Shown piece by piece: positions 38,030 through 46,811 of a DNA stretch of 64,000 nucleotides. The position numbers and the translations under genes were made by a program. Source of the DNA: Candidatus Phosphoribacter hodrii (GTDB taxonomy: Bacteria; Actinomycetota; Actinomycetes; Actinomycetales; Dermatophilaceae); assembly GCA_016707175.1 (NCBI GenBank), contig JADJIB010000001.1, positions 744,001 to 808,000 on the forward strand, given 5' to 3'. How positions within the stretch are numbered: the stretch's first letter is position 1; each line of letters begins with the position of its first letter. A model generated the notes under the pieces. It was given only the letters and a program-made list of their open reading frames with translations, ran no database searches and was not told the DNA's origin.

Positions 38030-38902
38030 TTAGATCGAGGGTCCGCCGGCGGCGCCGCCGGCTGTCGCGATCGGCACGGCGAAACCGATGCCGACGAAGA
38101 AGGGTTGCTTGGACGGGTTGGCGAGCGCAGTGACGATGCCGACGACCTGACCAGCCGAATTGAGCAGTGGCCCACCGGAATTGCCCGGGTTGACGGCCGC
38201 GTCGAACTGGATGAGGTCGGCGAGCTTGAGCCCTTCCGCCTCGATCGTTCGCCCGGTCGCTGACACGACACCGGACGACAGCGACGCGGTGAGACCGAGG
38301 GGATGGCCGACGGCATACACCGGGTCGCCGACGCGCACGCCCCCACCGAGGACCGCTGGCACGACGACCTGCGGGAGTTGGTCGGCCACGAGCACCGCGA
38401 TGTCGTTCTCCGGCTGCGCGCTCTGGACCCGAGCGGGGGCACGGGTGCCGTCGGCGAAGGTCACCGTGATCGCGCCGCCGCCGCTGACGACGTGGTTGGC
38501 GGTGAGGATCGCGCCCTCCTGGCTGACGATGACGCCCGTCCCCAGGCCCTGCGCAGCCGGATCGCCTCCCCCGCCAACGGTTTCGATGATGACGAGGCTC
38601 GCAGCAACCTGGGCGTATGCCGTGCTGGCGGCTGACGGGGCCCGCGCGGCTTCGGCCAGCGCCTTGTCGACGACTTTCGCGGCGGCCTTGTCGATCTCGG
38701 CCTGGGTGAGCGGCGCGGGGGCGCGTAGGTCCCGCACGAGCAGGGTGCCCGAGAGGCCGGCGAGTGCCACGAGGACCACCGTGAGGATCCACCAGCGGCG
38801 GCCCCAGGCCAGAGCGCGCCGGGCCATGACCCGCGCGCGGGCGGGGTGCGGCGTTTCGGGAGCCGGAGCCGGGGGTGCCGGCCGAGGTGGCAACGGGGCC
38901 AT
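38030..38902 (-). CDS. Membrane-anchored trypsin-like (HtrA-type) serine protease without PDZ
   Basis: This 290-residue protein has a proline-rich cytoplasmic start, a single membrane anchor at about residues 37-57, an Ala-rich helix, then a S1C-type protease domain. The triad is visible: His in LTANHVV, Asp in ENDIAVL and Ser in NPGNSGGPLL. It stops right after the domain, so there is no PDZ domain. It lies 8 nt upstream of moxR on the same strand and probably belongs to the same operon, as an envelope quality-control or activating protease. Confidence 0.88.
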   Translation of the reverse strand: MAPLPPRPAPPAPAPETPHPARARVMARRALAWGRRWWILTVVLVALAGLSGTLLVRDLRAPAPLTQAEIDKAAAKVVDKALAEAARAPSAASTAYAQVAASLVIIETVGGGGDPAAQGLGTGVIVSQEGAILTANHVVSGGGAITVTFADGTRAPARVQSAQPENDIAVLVADQLPQVVVPAVLGGGVRVGDPVYAVGHPLGLTASLSSGVVSATGRTIEAEGLKLADLIQFDAAVNPGNSGGPLLNSAGQVVGIVTALANPSKQPFFVGIGFAVPIATAGGAAGGPSI

Positions 38903-39020
38903 GACTGAGGGTAAGCCGCCCCTTACCTCCTGAGCGCCGGTGGTTGCGGATTCATCGAAATTTCACAGGTTGGCGCGTTCCGGCGTCGGGCCGGCCGCAG
39001 GGTCCAGGCGTCCACGGCGA

Positions 39021-40001
39021 TCAGGCGTCGGGTCCGGCGTCCGGCTCGGGCGGCGTGTCGGCTCCCGCACGCTCGTCCCGCTCGGCCCATTCCAACAAGG
39101 CATCCAGCCGGTATGCCGTGTCGTCGATCCCCGCGTGAAGGTCACCGAGGGCGGCATACCTCGCGGGAACCGTTGCGAGCGTGAGGGATCGGGGCTCCAC
39201 GTCGGCGATCTCGTCCCACCGGATCGGCGTCGAAACGGTGCCGTCGGGGACGCCGCGGACCGAGTAGGCCGCCGCGATCGTGTGGTCGCGAGCGTTCTGG
39301 TTGTAGTCGATGAAGACATGCCGGGGGTCGCGGTCCTTGCGCCACCAGGTCGTCGTCGCGTCTCCAGGCAGCCGCCGCTCCACCTCGCGGGCGAAGGCGA
39401 GGGCCGCCCGGCGGACGTCGCCGAACTCCCACTCGGGCACGATCCGGACGTAGACGTGCAGCCCGTTGCCCCCCGAAGTCTTCGGGAAACCGACGATGCC
39501 CAGCTCGTCAAGCACCTCGCGGACGACCCCGGCGACGACGCGCACCCGGTCGAACCCGGCCTCGGGCATGGGGTCGAGGTCGATCCGCCACTCGTCGGGG
39601 CGATCGACATCGGCGCGCCGGACGTTCCACGGATGGAACTCCACGGTCGACATCTGCACCGCCCAGATGACCGACCCGAGCTCGGTGACGCACAGTTCGT
39701 CGGCGGTGCGGTTCCAGCGGGGGAAGTGCAGCCGCACGGTCTGCAACCACGGCGGGGCCCCGTGCGGGATCCGCTTCTGGTGGACCTTCTCGCCGGCCAG
39801 CCCCTCGGGGAACCGGTGCAGCATGCACGGCCGCTCCCGCAGCGCCCGGACGATGCCGTCGCCGACCGCGAGGTAGTAGTTCGCCAGGTCGAGTTTGGTC
39901 CACCCGTGCTCCGGGAAATACACCCGGTCGGGGTTGCTGAGCCGGATCGTCCGCTCACCGACAGCGAGCTCGATCGCGGGGGTCGTTGCCTTCGCGGCCA
40001 T
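39021..40001 (-). CDS. LigD-type NHEJ polymerase/primase domain protein
   Basis: This 326-residue protein is a stand-alone LigD polymerase (AEP) domain. It starts TIRLSNPDRVYFPEHGWTK, has LHRFPEGLAGEKVHQKRIP near residue 60, the catalytic acidic pair in RIDLDPMPEAGF near 140, SGGNGLHVYVRI near 175 and DYNQNARDHTIAAAYSVR near 230. It can fill or extend DNA ends in two-ended break repair. There is no Ku or ligase gene nearby, so partners must be elsewhere. The ATG at 40001 was chosen; a GTG lies one codon further upstream. Confidence 0.9.
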   Translation of the reverse strand: MAAKATTPAIELAVGERTIRLSNPDRVYFPEHGWTKLDLANYYLAVGDGIVRALRERPCMLHRFPEGLAGEKVHQKRIPHGAPPWLQTVRLHFPRWNRTADELCVTELGSVIWAVQMSTVEFHPWNVRRADVDRPDEWRIDLDPMPEAGFDRVRVVAGVVREVLDELGIVGFPKTSGGNGLHVYVRIVPEWEFGDVRRAALAFAREVERRLPGDATTTWWRKDRDPRHVFIDYNQNARDHTIAAAYSVRGVPDGTVSTPIRWDEIADVEPRSLTLATVPARYAALGDLHAGIDDTAYRLDALLEWAERDERAGADTPPEPDAGPDA

Positions 40002-40015
40002 CACCGCACGCTATC

Positions 40016-40041
40016 CGGTATGCCGCGCCCGCGGCATACCG
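40016..40041. repeat. Inverted motif pair upstream of the LigD-type gene
   Basis: CGGTATGCCGC (40016-40026) and GCGGCATACCG (40031-40041) form an 11-bp perfect stem with a four-base loop, 14 nt before the polymerase start codon. It could affect that gene's expression. Confidence 0.75.
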
Positions 40042-40160
40042 CGGTGTCACGCGGCGTAGCCGCGGCGGGTGGCGTCACAACGGGGAACGGGCCCAAACGG
40101 GGGTGCCTAGCGCGGGAGCGGGCGACCGAACTCTGCCGATGTGGGCGAATGGTCCCCGGA

Positions 40161-40218
40161 AACACAAACACGAGCGGCCGCCAGCAGGGGGTCCGGCAGC
40201 CGCTCGTGGGTCTGTGTT
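40161..40218 (-). terminator. Intrinsic-type terminator of the 72-aa gene
   Basis: The 10-bp stem CACGAGCGGC (40169-40178) with GCCGCTCGTG (40199-40208) is extended outside by AACACA/TGTGTT. Read on the minus strand, the stem is followed by TTTGTGTTT, a T-rich tail. It lies 30 nt after the stop of the small gene at 40249-40467. Confidence 0.7.
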
Positions 40219-40248
40219 GGTGTCTGTGAAGACTGTACTACATGCACC

Positions 40249-40467
40249 TCAGTTAAGAGAAGTGACCTCGTCGGTGATTGCCGACACGGCGTCTCCGCCG
40301 ATCATCCCGCCGGCCATGGCGACGGCCTGGGCGGCGGGCATGCCGGCCGCCATGCCGATCATGGGGTTGGTCGTGATGCCGGGGGCGTGCTTCTCCATGA
40401 TGGCCACGACGTCGGGGTCGGCCAGCAGGGTGCCCAAGGTTGCGGTCGTGATGTCGTACCTGGCCAT
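40249..40467 (-). CDS. 72-aa protein with a small helical domain
   Basis: The protein reads as one compact helical unit: TLGTLLADPDVVAIMEKHAPG, then NPMIGMAAGMPAAQAVAMAG and a short last helix. The pattern (LLxDPxxxxIxxKHxPG, then PMxGMAxGMxxxQ) resembles a short domain sometimes attached to glycoside hydrolases or found alone. The function is unknown. It lies 119 nt after the CHAT-domain gene on the same strand and has its own terminator. Confidence 0.75.
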   Translation of the reverse strand: MARYDITTATLGTLLADPDVVAIMEKHAPGITTNPMIGMAAGMPAAQAVAMAGGMIGGDAVSAITDEVTSLN

Positions 40468-40586
40468 CGTCGTCCTCCCGAGTCGGGTCGCCGGGTGGGG
40501 TTACCCGTGGGTAGATCTTCCCTCACCGAGCCGCCGCGCGCAAACAGTGGACGCCTAGCTCCAGCGGGGTTCGGGGCCTCCCCAGG

Positions 40587-42719
40587 TCAGCCCTGCAGTT
40601 GCACGACCTGCCAGGCAGCGGGTCGGACCTGGTTGGCACTGGTGCGGCCCCGGTTGCTGGAGTACATCGCGGCGAACTCCTTGGGTGAGGACCCGGCGTC
40701 GCTGGCGTTGAGGTTGATCCCGAACACCTGACCTGTCTGCACCCCAAGGGGCGCCACACCCGTCACGGCCCAGGGCAGGCGCGCCTCGACCCGGTAACCG
40801 CCGGGAATGAGCGCAACGACGGCGTCGCTCTCGCCATGGAATCGGCCGGCGTCGATGGTGTTCTTGGTGACGTTGGCACGGTTGATGACGATCTTGGTCC
40901 GCGCCGGGGTCGTCGGGGTCAGGCCGACGATGTAGTGCGCGTCCGTGGCCCGCAGCCCAGCCTCGACGGCCAAGCCCCGCGGGTCAGCCCCGAGCTCGAA
41001 GCTCACCGAATCTCCGCGCCACTGCTGGTCGGGAGCCGTCTGGTCGGCTGGCATGAGGTTGGGGTCGGCGACATCGGCGACCACATAGAAGGCCTGCTGG
41101 TCCCACATCAGGCTCCACGTCGCCTTGATCTTCGTCGCCTTGCCTGCGACGAGGACGTCCGAGACGTAGGGCACGGCTCCGGCCCATTCGTTGGCCTGGC
41201 CGTCGATGACCGGCGTTCCGCGCATCGCGACGAACCCGTTGAACTCCTTGGGCGCCGGCCCCGGTCCATTCGTCGCCGCGCCGCCATCGGGCCGCAGCAA
41301 GAACGCCGCGACCAGGCCCAAGGTGACGATGACGGCTGCGACGACAGCGGGTGCCACCGCGGGATGGCGCTGCTTCGGCGCTCCCGGCGCGTCAGCAGGT
41401 ATGCCGCCCGCCCCCGTTTGCGGGGTAGGTGGCGTCGGCACGGGCATCGGCGGGGGTGTTGCGGATGTCGGTACGGGCATCGGCGCGGGAGTCGGTGGAG
41501 TGGTCGAGATCGGGTAAGGGATCGGGATGGGTGATGGTGGAGCGGGCGCGGGTGTCGGCGCGGGTGTCGCCACTGGTGTCGGCGTAGGTGTCGGCGGGGC
41601 CGCACCTTGAGTTGCCACGTCGAAGATTCGCCCGTCCCGGGCGCGCAGATAGAGGACCGGCGTGCCCCATTCGACGTCGTTGTCCGCAGCGAACACGCTC
41701 ATCCGGGCATGTGCAAGAGCAGCGTCGATGGGCAGCCCGTCGGCCAGAGCGGCATAGAACTCCGACGACAGGCTGGTGGCTGCGGTATCGGTGATCTCGA
41801 ACTGCATAGCGACGACCGCCGGCAAGCCCTGACGGACCAGACACTGCGCGACACCCGAGAAGGGGTCGGTGGGCGACTGCCGAGCGCCTTCGCAGGCGTT
41901 GAGGACGGCCAAGCGCAGGGTGCGCATATCGTGCAGCAGCGTGCCCAGGTCCTGCCCGGACACGAGGTGGCCCAGATGGTCGGCGTCCTCGAAGGCGAGC
42001 ACGCCGTCGCCGGCGACCGGGTCGAAGCCGCCATGACCGATGAAGTGCAGGACGTGATAGTCGGTCGCCCGCAGCGCCTGACGCAGCGCCGTGAGCGTCG
42101 CGTTCGGCAGCGGGTCCACGATGACCAGCCCACGCTCGACGAGGTCGCGGAGCGATTCGGCGACCCGCGCGACTTCCGCCTGGGTGTCGAGTTGGGTGAG
42201 GTTGGTCGGGCTGCACACGGCCAAGAGAATCCGCAGTGGAGGCGTGACGGTGAGCGGCAGAACCTCACGCGGCAGGTCGAGGTAACGGATGATCGGCGTG
42301 GACTCGGAAAGAACGAGGAAGCGACCCAGCCCCGCGGCATACAGGTATTCCCAGGGGACGTCGGCGAGCGAGGGGACGTCGGTGAGCCGCAGTTTGATAC
42401 GCAGGCCCTTGCCCTGCTCGTCCGCCTCATCGAGGCTGCGCCGGAAGCAGGTGCCGACCTCTCCGGAGAACACCGTGTCGTAGAGCTGACCGCCGAAGGT
42501 GCGCGCGAGGTCATGCTGCGGGGAGCCCAGCGCGCGGACGCCCGAACGGGTGCGGCCGAGCTTGAGGATGACGTTCTCGAGATCGACGCCGAGGAACGGC
42601 ATACGGAAATCGGCACTGGCCTCCCCCTTGGGGGAGGCGAGGACCCGGGCGGTGTAGCCGCCTTCACCGGCGTCGGTGAGTTCGAGGTCGAAGTCGAGGT
42701 AGTCGGGGATGCGGGCCAT
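40587..42719 (-). CDS. CHAT protease - transmembrane - CBM9-like receptor-type protein
   Basis: This 710-residue protein has three parts. Residues ~1-380 contain a CHAT (caspase-like) domain with catalytic His229 in HFIGHGGFD and Cys276 in LNACEGA, preceded by a beta-rich region. Residues ~385-440 are a PTPTP-type linker. One membrane helix follows (about 455-477, VAPAVVAAVIVTLGLVAAFLL, with KQRH before it). Residues ~495-710 form a CBM9-like beta sandwich (VIDGQANEWAGA, WDQQAFYVVADVADP, GGYRVEARLPW). By the positive-inside rule CHAT is cytoplasmic and CBM9 outside. The ATG at 42719 gives MARIPDYLDF. Role unknown; a surface sensor controlling a protease is inferred. Confidence 0.88.
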   Translation of the reverse strand: MARIPDYLDFDLELTDAGEGGYTARVLASPKGEASADFRMPFLGVDLENVILKLGRTRSGVRALGSPQHDLARTFGGQLYDTVFSGEVGTCFRRSLDEADEQGKGLRIKLRLTDVPSLADVPWEYLYAAGLGRFLVLSESTPIIRYLDLPREVLPLTVTPPLRILLAVCSPTNLTQLDTQAEVARVAESLRDLVERGLVIVDPLPNATLTALRQALRATDYHVLHFIGHGGFDPVAGDGVLAFEDADHLGHLVSGQDLGTLLHDMRTLRLAVLNACEGARQSPTDPFSGVAQCLVRQGLPAVVAMQFEITDTAATSLSSEFYAALADGLPIDAALAHARMSVFAADNDVEWGTPVLYLRARDGRIFDVATQGAAPPTPTPTPVATPAPTPAPAPPSPIPIPYPISTTPPTPAPMPVPTSATPPPMPVPTPPTPQTGAGGIPADAPGAPKQRHPAVAPAVVAAVIVTLGLVAAFLLRPDGGAATNGPGPAPKEFNGFVAMRGTPVIDGQANEWAGAVPYVSDVLVAGKATKIKATWSLMWDQQAFYVVADVADPNLMPADQTAPDQQWRGDSVSFELGADPRGLAVEAGLRATDAHYIVGLTPTTPARTKIVINRANVTKNTIDAGRFHGESDAVVALIPGGYRVEARLPWAVTGVAPLGVQTGQVFGINLNASDAGSSPKEFAAMYSSNRGRTSANQVRPAAWQVVQLQG

Positions 42720-42868
42720 CAGAGGCCTCGCTCGGACAACCTGATCATCGGGTGCGGATGGGCACTTGGCTTGAGCATGGGAGAGACGCTCCTCACGACG
42801 TAACACCAGAAAGAGGTGTCCGGACTATCGAGAGATACGTCTGTGAGGCTATCCCTGCCCGCAAGGGG

Positions 42869-44212
42869 TTAAGCCAGTTTGGCGGCGCGCTTGGCCGCGC
42901 GCTTGGCCTTCCCCGCCACGAAGGCGTCCTTGACGGCCGAGGCGACGATCTGCCCACGGGAGCGGTCGGGCTCCTTGTCGGGCAGGGCGTAGACGAAGAC
43001 CTTGGCCCAGGCCGAGGCGAGCTGACGCGGGTAGGAACCCGTGACGTAGTGCAGGCCGTAGCGCTGGCAGATCTCACGCACCTGCGGGGCGACCTGGGCG
43101 TAGCGGTTGCTCGGCAGGTCGGGGAACAGGTGGTGCTCGATCTGGTGGCTGAGGTTGCCCGACATGAAGTGGACGAGCCAGCCACCGGAGATGTTGGCCG
43201 AACCGAGCATCTGGCGGACATACCACTCGCCGCGGGTCTCGCCCTCGATCGAGTCGTAGGCGAAGGTGTCGACGCCGAACGGGAAGTGCCCACAGAGGAT
43301 GACCCCGTTGGACCACAGGTTGCGGATGATCGTCGCGACGAAGTTGGCGCCCATCGTCGGGAAGAACGACGGCCCAGACAGCAGCGGGTGGATGAGGTAG
43401 TCCTTGAGGACCTGCCGACGCATCTTGGTCAGCATGGCGTCGACCCGAGGCTTGGACTCCTCGCGGGGCATCTTGCCGGTGATGACGTCATGCAGCTTCA
43501 GGTCGTAGCTGGCGATGCCCCACTCGAAGAACAGGGCGTTGATGAAGCTGTAGAGCGGCTGACCGAGGTTGGCCAGGTGCCAGGGCTGGTCGGCGTCGAC
43601 GCGCATGATGCCGTAGCCGAGGTCGTTGTCGCGGCCGAGGACGTTGGTGTAGGTGTGGTGAGTCTCGTTGTGCGACTCCTTCCACTGGGCCGCCGGCGTG
43701 ACGTGGTCCCATTCCCAGGTCGTCGAGTGGATCTTGGGGTCGCGCATCCAGTCCCACTGGCCGTGGAGGATGTTGTGGCCCAGCTCCATGTTGTCGATGA
43801 TCTTGGCGACCGACAGGCCCGCGGTGCCGACCAACCAGGCCGGTGGGAAGAGCGAGAACAGCAGGATCGCGCGGCTGGTCAACTCGAGGTAGCGGTTGAA
43901 CGCAATGACCTTGCGGATGTATGCCGCGTCGTCGGCTCCGCGCGAATCCATGACGGTCTGGCGGATGGCGTCGAGCTCACGACCCAGGGCCTCGATGTCG
44001 GCGGCCGACAGGTGCGCGGTCGGGTCGGGACGACCGGACGGCTTGGGGTGCAGGACCCGCTCCTTGCCGTCGACCAGACGCAGGTGTGGGTTGACGCGGG
44101 CGTCGACAGGCGGGGCGGGGGGCGCGAAGGCAGACCCGGCCCGCTGGCCGGACCGCTCGCTCGGCATCGTGGGGTCGGTCGCAACGGGGTGCGGCTCGGC
44201 GACGAGGGTCAT
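42869..44212 (-). CDS. Membrane acyl-CoA/fatty acid desaturase (DesA3-like)
   Basis: This 447-residue di-iron desaturase has the three His boxes GHNILHG, HNETHHTYTN and HQIEHHLFPD and pairs of membrane helices between them. It resembles the mycobacterial stearoyl-CoA delta-9 desaturase DesA3, which introduces a double bond into acyl chains using O2 and electrons. The reductase encoded 11 nt upstream is the likely electron donor. The Lys/Ala-rich C-terminal end is variable in the family. Start ATG at 44212. Confidence 0.92.
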   Translation of the reverse strand: MTLVAEPHPVATDPTMPSERSGQRAGSAFAPPAPPVDARVNPHLRLVDGKERVLHPKPSGRPDPTAHLSAADIEALGRELDAIRQTVMDSRGADDAAYIRKVIAFNRYLELTSRAILLFSLFPPAWLVGTAGLSVAKIIDNMELGHNILHGQWDWMRDPKIHSTTWEWDHVTPAAQWKESHNETHHTYTNVLGRDNDLGYGIMRVDADQPWHLANLGQPLYSFINALFFEWGIASYDLKLHDVITGKMPREESKPRVDAMLTKMRRQVLKDYLIHPLLSGPSFFPTMGANFVATIIRNLWSNGVILCGHFPFGVDTFAYDSIEGETRGEWYVRQMLGSANISGGWLVHFMSGNLSHQIEHHLFPDLPSNRYAQVAPQVREICQRYGLHYVTGSYPRQLASAWAKVFVYALPDKEPDRSRGQIVASAVKDAFVAGKAKRAAKRAAKLA

Positions 44213-44223
44213 TCAGTGGCTCC

Positions 44224-45327
44224 TCAGTGCTCGATCTCGCACGCGCCGGCGGCAGCCGACACGCAGGTTTGGATGGCGACACCGTCGCCGGGGGCGGCAT
44301 ACGTGACCTCGCCGGTGCGCAGGTCGCGGACCGCGCCGTCGCGCAGCGGCAAGACGCATTGGTAGCAGATGCCCATGCGGCAACCGTGCGGCATGAGCAT
44401 GCCCGCCTCTTCGGCGACCTCAAGGATCGGGCGGCCGCCGTCGGCCTCGACGATCGTTCCGGTCTTGGTGAAGGTGACGGTGCCACCCTCGCCAGCGGCG
44501 TGCAGGTGGGTGCGGAAGCGCTCGACGTGCAGGCGCTCGCGCAGCTCGGCGGTCGACCAGTGGGTCTCGCACGCGTCGAGCATTCCGGCCGGGCCACACG
44601 CCCAGACCTCACGCTCACGCCAGTCGGGGACGAGGCGGTCGAGGTCGACCGCGAGGTCGAGCATGCCGTCGGTGTCGGTGTGCAACTCGACCAGGCGCAT
44701 CAGGCCGGTGGCGGCCAGCTCGCGCAGCTCGGTCGCGAAGATGACGTCGCGGGCGGTTGGCGCGGAGTGGATCATCACCACGTCGGGCAACTCGGCGATG
44801 TGGTTGCGCAGCATCCCCATGACGGGCGTGATGCCGCTGCCGCCGGTGAGGAACAAGACCTTGTCCGGGCGGGCCGTCGGGAGAACGAAGTCGCCTTCGG
44901 CCTGGCCGAGGTGGACCAGCGTGCCTGGGCGCAGGTCACGGACGACGTGGTTGCTCACCAAGCCGTCGGGGATGGCCTTGGTCGTGATCGTCAGCAGGCC
45001 GTCGGGACGGTCGAGCCGGCTGGTCAGCGAGTAGGTGCGCCACTGCCTGACACCACCGATGTCGATGCCGAAGCGGAGGTACTGCCCGGGGATGTGCCCC
45101 GACCAGTCGGCTCCAGGCTTGATGAAAACGGTTGCAGCGTCCGCGGTTTCGAGATGAATCCGCTCAATCCGGCCCGCGAGCGGGTCGGCGCCGGGGCGCA
45201 AGGGGTTGATGACATCGAGAGTGTCGGCCGGCATGAGGGCTCCAGTGAGCATCTCGGCGGCGCGCCAGGCGCGTTGTCGAAGACTGCGGCCTCGCGGCGA
45301 GGTGACCGTGGCGGACATAGAACTCAT
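44224..45327 (-). CDS. Ferredoxin/flavin oxidoreductase (Rv3230c-like electron donor)
   Basis: This 367-residue protein has an FAD domain (QWRTYSLTS near residue 100), an NAD(P)H domain (LTGGSGITPVMGMLR near 165, VWACGPAGMLDACE near 245) and a C-terminal [2Fe-2S] ferredoxin domain with CRMGICYQC and a later Cys in IQTCVS. In mycobacteria Rv3230c passes NADPH electrons to DesA3, and the gene pair is conserved here. Start ATG at 45327, with an alternative at 45318. It is the first gene of the operon and divergent from the PucR-type gene. Confidence 0.92.
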   Translation of the reverse strand: MSSMSATVTSPRGRSLRQRAWRAAEMLTGALMPADTLDVINPLRPGADPLAGRIERIHLETADAATVFIKPGADWSGHIPGQYLRFGIDIGGVRQWRTYSLTSRLDRPDGLLTITTKAIPDGLVSNHVVRDLRPGTLVHLGQAEGDFVLPTARPDKVLFLTGGSGITPVMGMLRNHIAELPDVVMIHSAPTARDVIFATELRELAATGLMRLVELHTDTDGMLDLAVDLDRLVPDWREREVWACGPAGMLDACETHWSTAELRERLHVERFRTHLHAAGEGGTVTFTKTGTIVEADGGRPILEVAEEAGMLMPHGCRMGICYQCVLPLRDGAVRDLRTGEVTYAAPGDGVAIQTCVSAAAGACEIEH

Positions 45328-45413
45328 TATTCCGGGTTTCTGCGCTAGATTTCTGATGGCTCGACGTGAAGCGGAGCTGAACTTTTGTTCGCGAGAGACA
45401 AGGCGGTGAAGCC

Positions 45414-46667
45414 ATGTCCGTCACCCCACGGGCCCCTCGCACTCCCCGAACGCCCCCCAGCGCGGTGCCGGCGGTCACGTCCTTGGCCCTCGAACAGGAC
45501 GTCTTCGAGAGACTCCGAGGCGTCGTCCCGCGGGTGGCTGCCGAGGCCGTCGAGACCATCATGCGCGAAGTGCCCAGCTATGCCCGGCCGTTTTCGGACG
45601 CCATGGGTGCGCGCATCCGTACCGCCGTCGAGCTGGCCCTGGTCAATTTCCTCGAGCTGGCCCGGGTCGGCAGCGGCACCGACCCTGCCGAACCCATCGC
45701 CCCAAGCACGGCTGCAGCCTATGAGTTGGGCCGCGGCGAGGCCCGCAGTGGCCGGTCCATGGACGCGCTGCAGGCGGCATACCGGGTCGGGGCGCGAGTC
45801 TGCTGGCGCGGTCTGTCGCGGGAGGCAGTGGCGACCGGGGTGCCGGCGGCCACGCTGGGGGCGTTTGCCGAGTTGGTGTTCGCCTACATCGACGCCCTGT
45901 CGTCCGCGAGCATCTCGGGTCATGCCGACGAACTGGCCACTGCCGGGCGCGCGCGCGAGCGCTATCGCGACCGATTGGCCGCGCTGCTCGTCGGTGGCGG
46001 CGAGGAGGCCGACCTCGTCGCGGCCGCTCGGCGGGCCGACTGGCACCCGCCACGGTCGCTCACCGCGGTGCTCCTGCCCGAGGGGCAACTGCGCGCGGTG
46101 CTCGGGCTCCTCGACGCCAGGACCCTGGCGATGTCGACTGAGCCGGCCGGCGTCGACGACGAGGACGCCGGCGTCCTGCTCGTGCCCGACGCCACCGGGC
46201 GGGATCGGGAGCGGCTGGTGCGCCAGTTGGAAGGGCGCGGGGCGATCATCGGGCCCGAGCGACCGTGGCTGCAGGTACATCGGTCGTTCCAGCGGGTGTT
46301 GCGCGCTCGCGAGTTCCTCCCCCAGCCCAACTCGCGCGGAACCCTCGACACCGACGACCTCCTGGCCGAGTTGCTGCTGAGCGCCGACCCTGAGGCGCTG
46401 GCCGACTTGCGGGCTCGGGCCTTGGCGCCGCTCGCCTCGGTGCGCCCGACCGTGCGGCTGCGGCTGGAAGAGACGCTGCGGTCGTGGCTGCTGCACCACG
46501 GCCGTCGCGAGCTCATCGCCGCCCACCTGTTCGTCCACCCACAGACGGTGCGCTACCGCATGGCCCAGCTGCGCGAGTTGTTCGGGGACCGGCTTGATGA
46601 CCCCGAGGAGGTCCTGCGGCTGACGATGGCGCTGGCGCTGCAACCCACGCGGCCACCGACGCCCTGA
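45414..46667 (+). CDS. PucR-type helix-turn-helix regulator
   Basis: This 417-residue regulator has a long N-terminal sensor domain and ends with the PucR HTH: RSWLLHHGRRELIAAHLFVHPQTVRYRMAQLRELFGD. The proteins of this type near desaturase/reductase genes in actinobacteria often lack a known ligand. It lies divergent from the reductase with an 86-nt gap, the natural place for shared control, so it probably regulates the desaturation operon. I see no clear palindrome in that gap. Confidence 0.88.
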   Translation: MSVTPRAPRTPRTPPSAVPAVTSLALEQDVFERLRGVVPRVAAEAVETIMREVPSYARPFSDAMGARIRTAVELALVNFLELARVGSGTDPAEPIAPSTAAAYELGRGEARSGRSMDALQAAYRVGARVCWRGLSREAVATGVPAATLGAFAELVFAYIDALSSASISGHADELATAGRARERYRDRLAALLVGGGEEADLVAAARRADWHPPRSLTAVLLPEGQLRAVLGLLDARTLAMSTEPAGVDDEDAGVLLVPDATGRDRERLVRQLEGRGAIIGPERPWLQVHRSFQRVLRAREFLPQPNSRGTLDTDDLLAELLLSADPEALADLRARALAPLASVRPTVRLRLEETLRSWLLHHGRRELIAAHLFVHPQTVRYRMAQLRELFGDRLDDPEEVLRLTMALALQPTRPPTP

Positions 46668-46681
46668 GCGCGCGGCGTGAG

Positions 46682-46717
46682 ACCGGGGGTGAGGCAGCCG
46701 ATGAAGCAGCCCCCGGT
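46682..46717 (+). terminator. Hairpin after the PucR-type gene
   Basis: ACCGGGGG (46682-46689) and CCCCCGGT (46710-46717) flank 20 nt, 14 nt after the stop. A second GGGG/CCCC hairpin follows around 46718-46734. There is no T-run. The convergent kinase-like gene ends at 46812, so it may act in both directions. Confidence 0.5.
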
Positions 46718-46811
46718 GGGGTAATCACACCCCCGCAGAAGGCTTCATGCGCGGCCCCGACCCCGGCCCAGCGCCGCGATCAGGTATGCCGTGCGGCGCG
46801 GCCAGTCGAGG

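Noticed and set aside
40587..42719. CHAT gene as part of a CRISPR type III-E (Craspase) locus
   Set aside because: No cas gene or repeat array is present anywhere in the window.
41607..42803. 398-codon plus-strand frame opposite the CHAT gene
   Set aside because: Shadow of a gene with visible catalytic residues; composition is that of an antisense frame.
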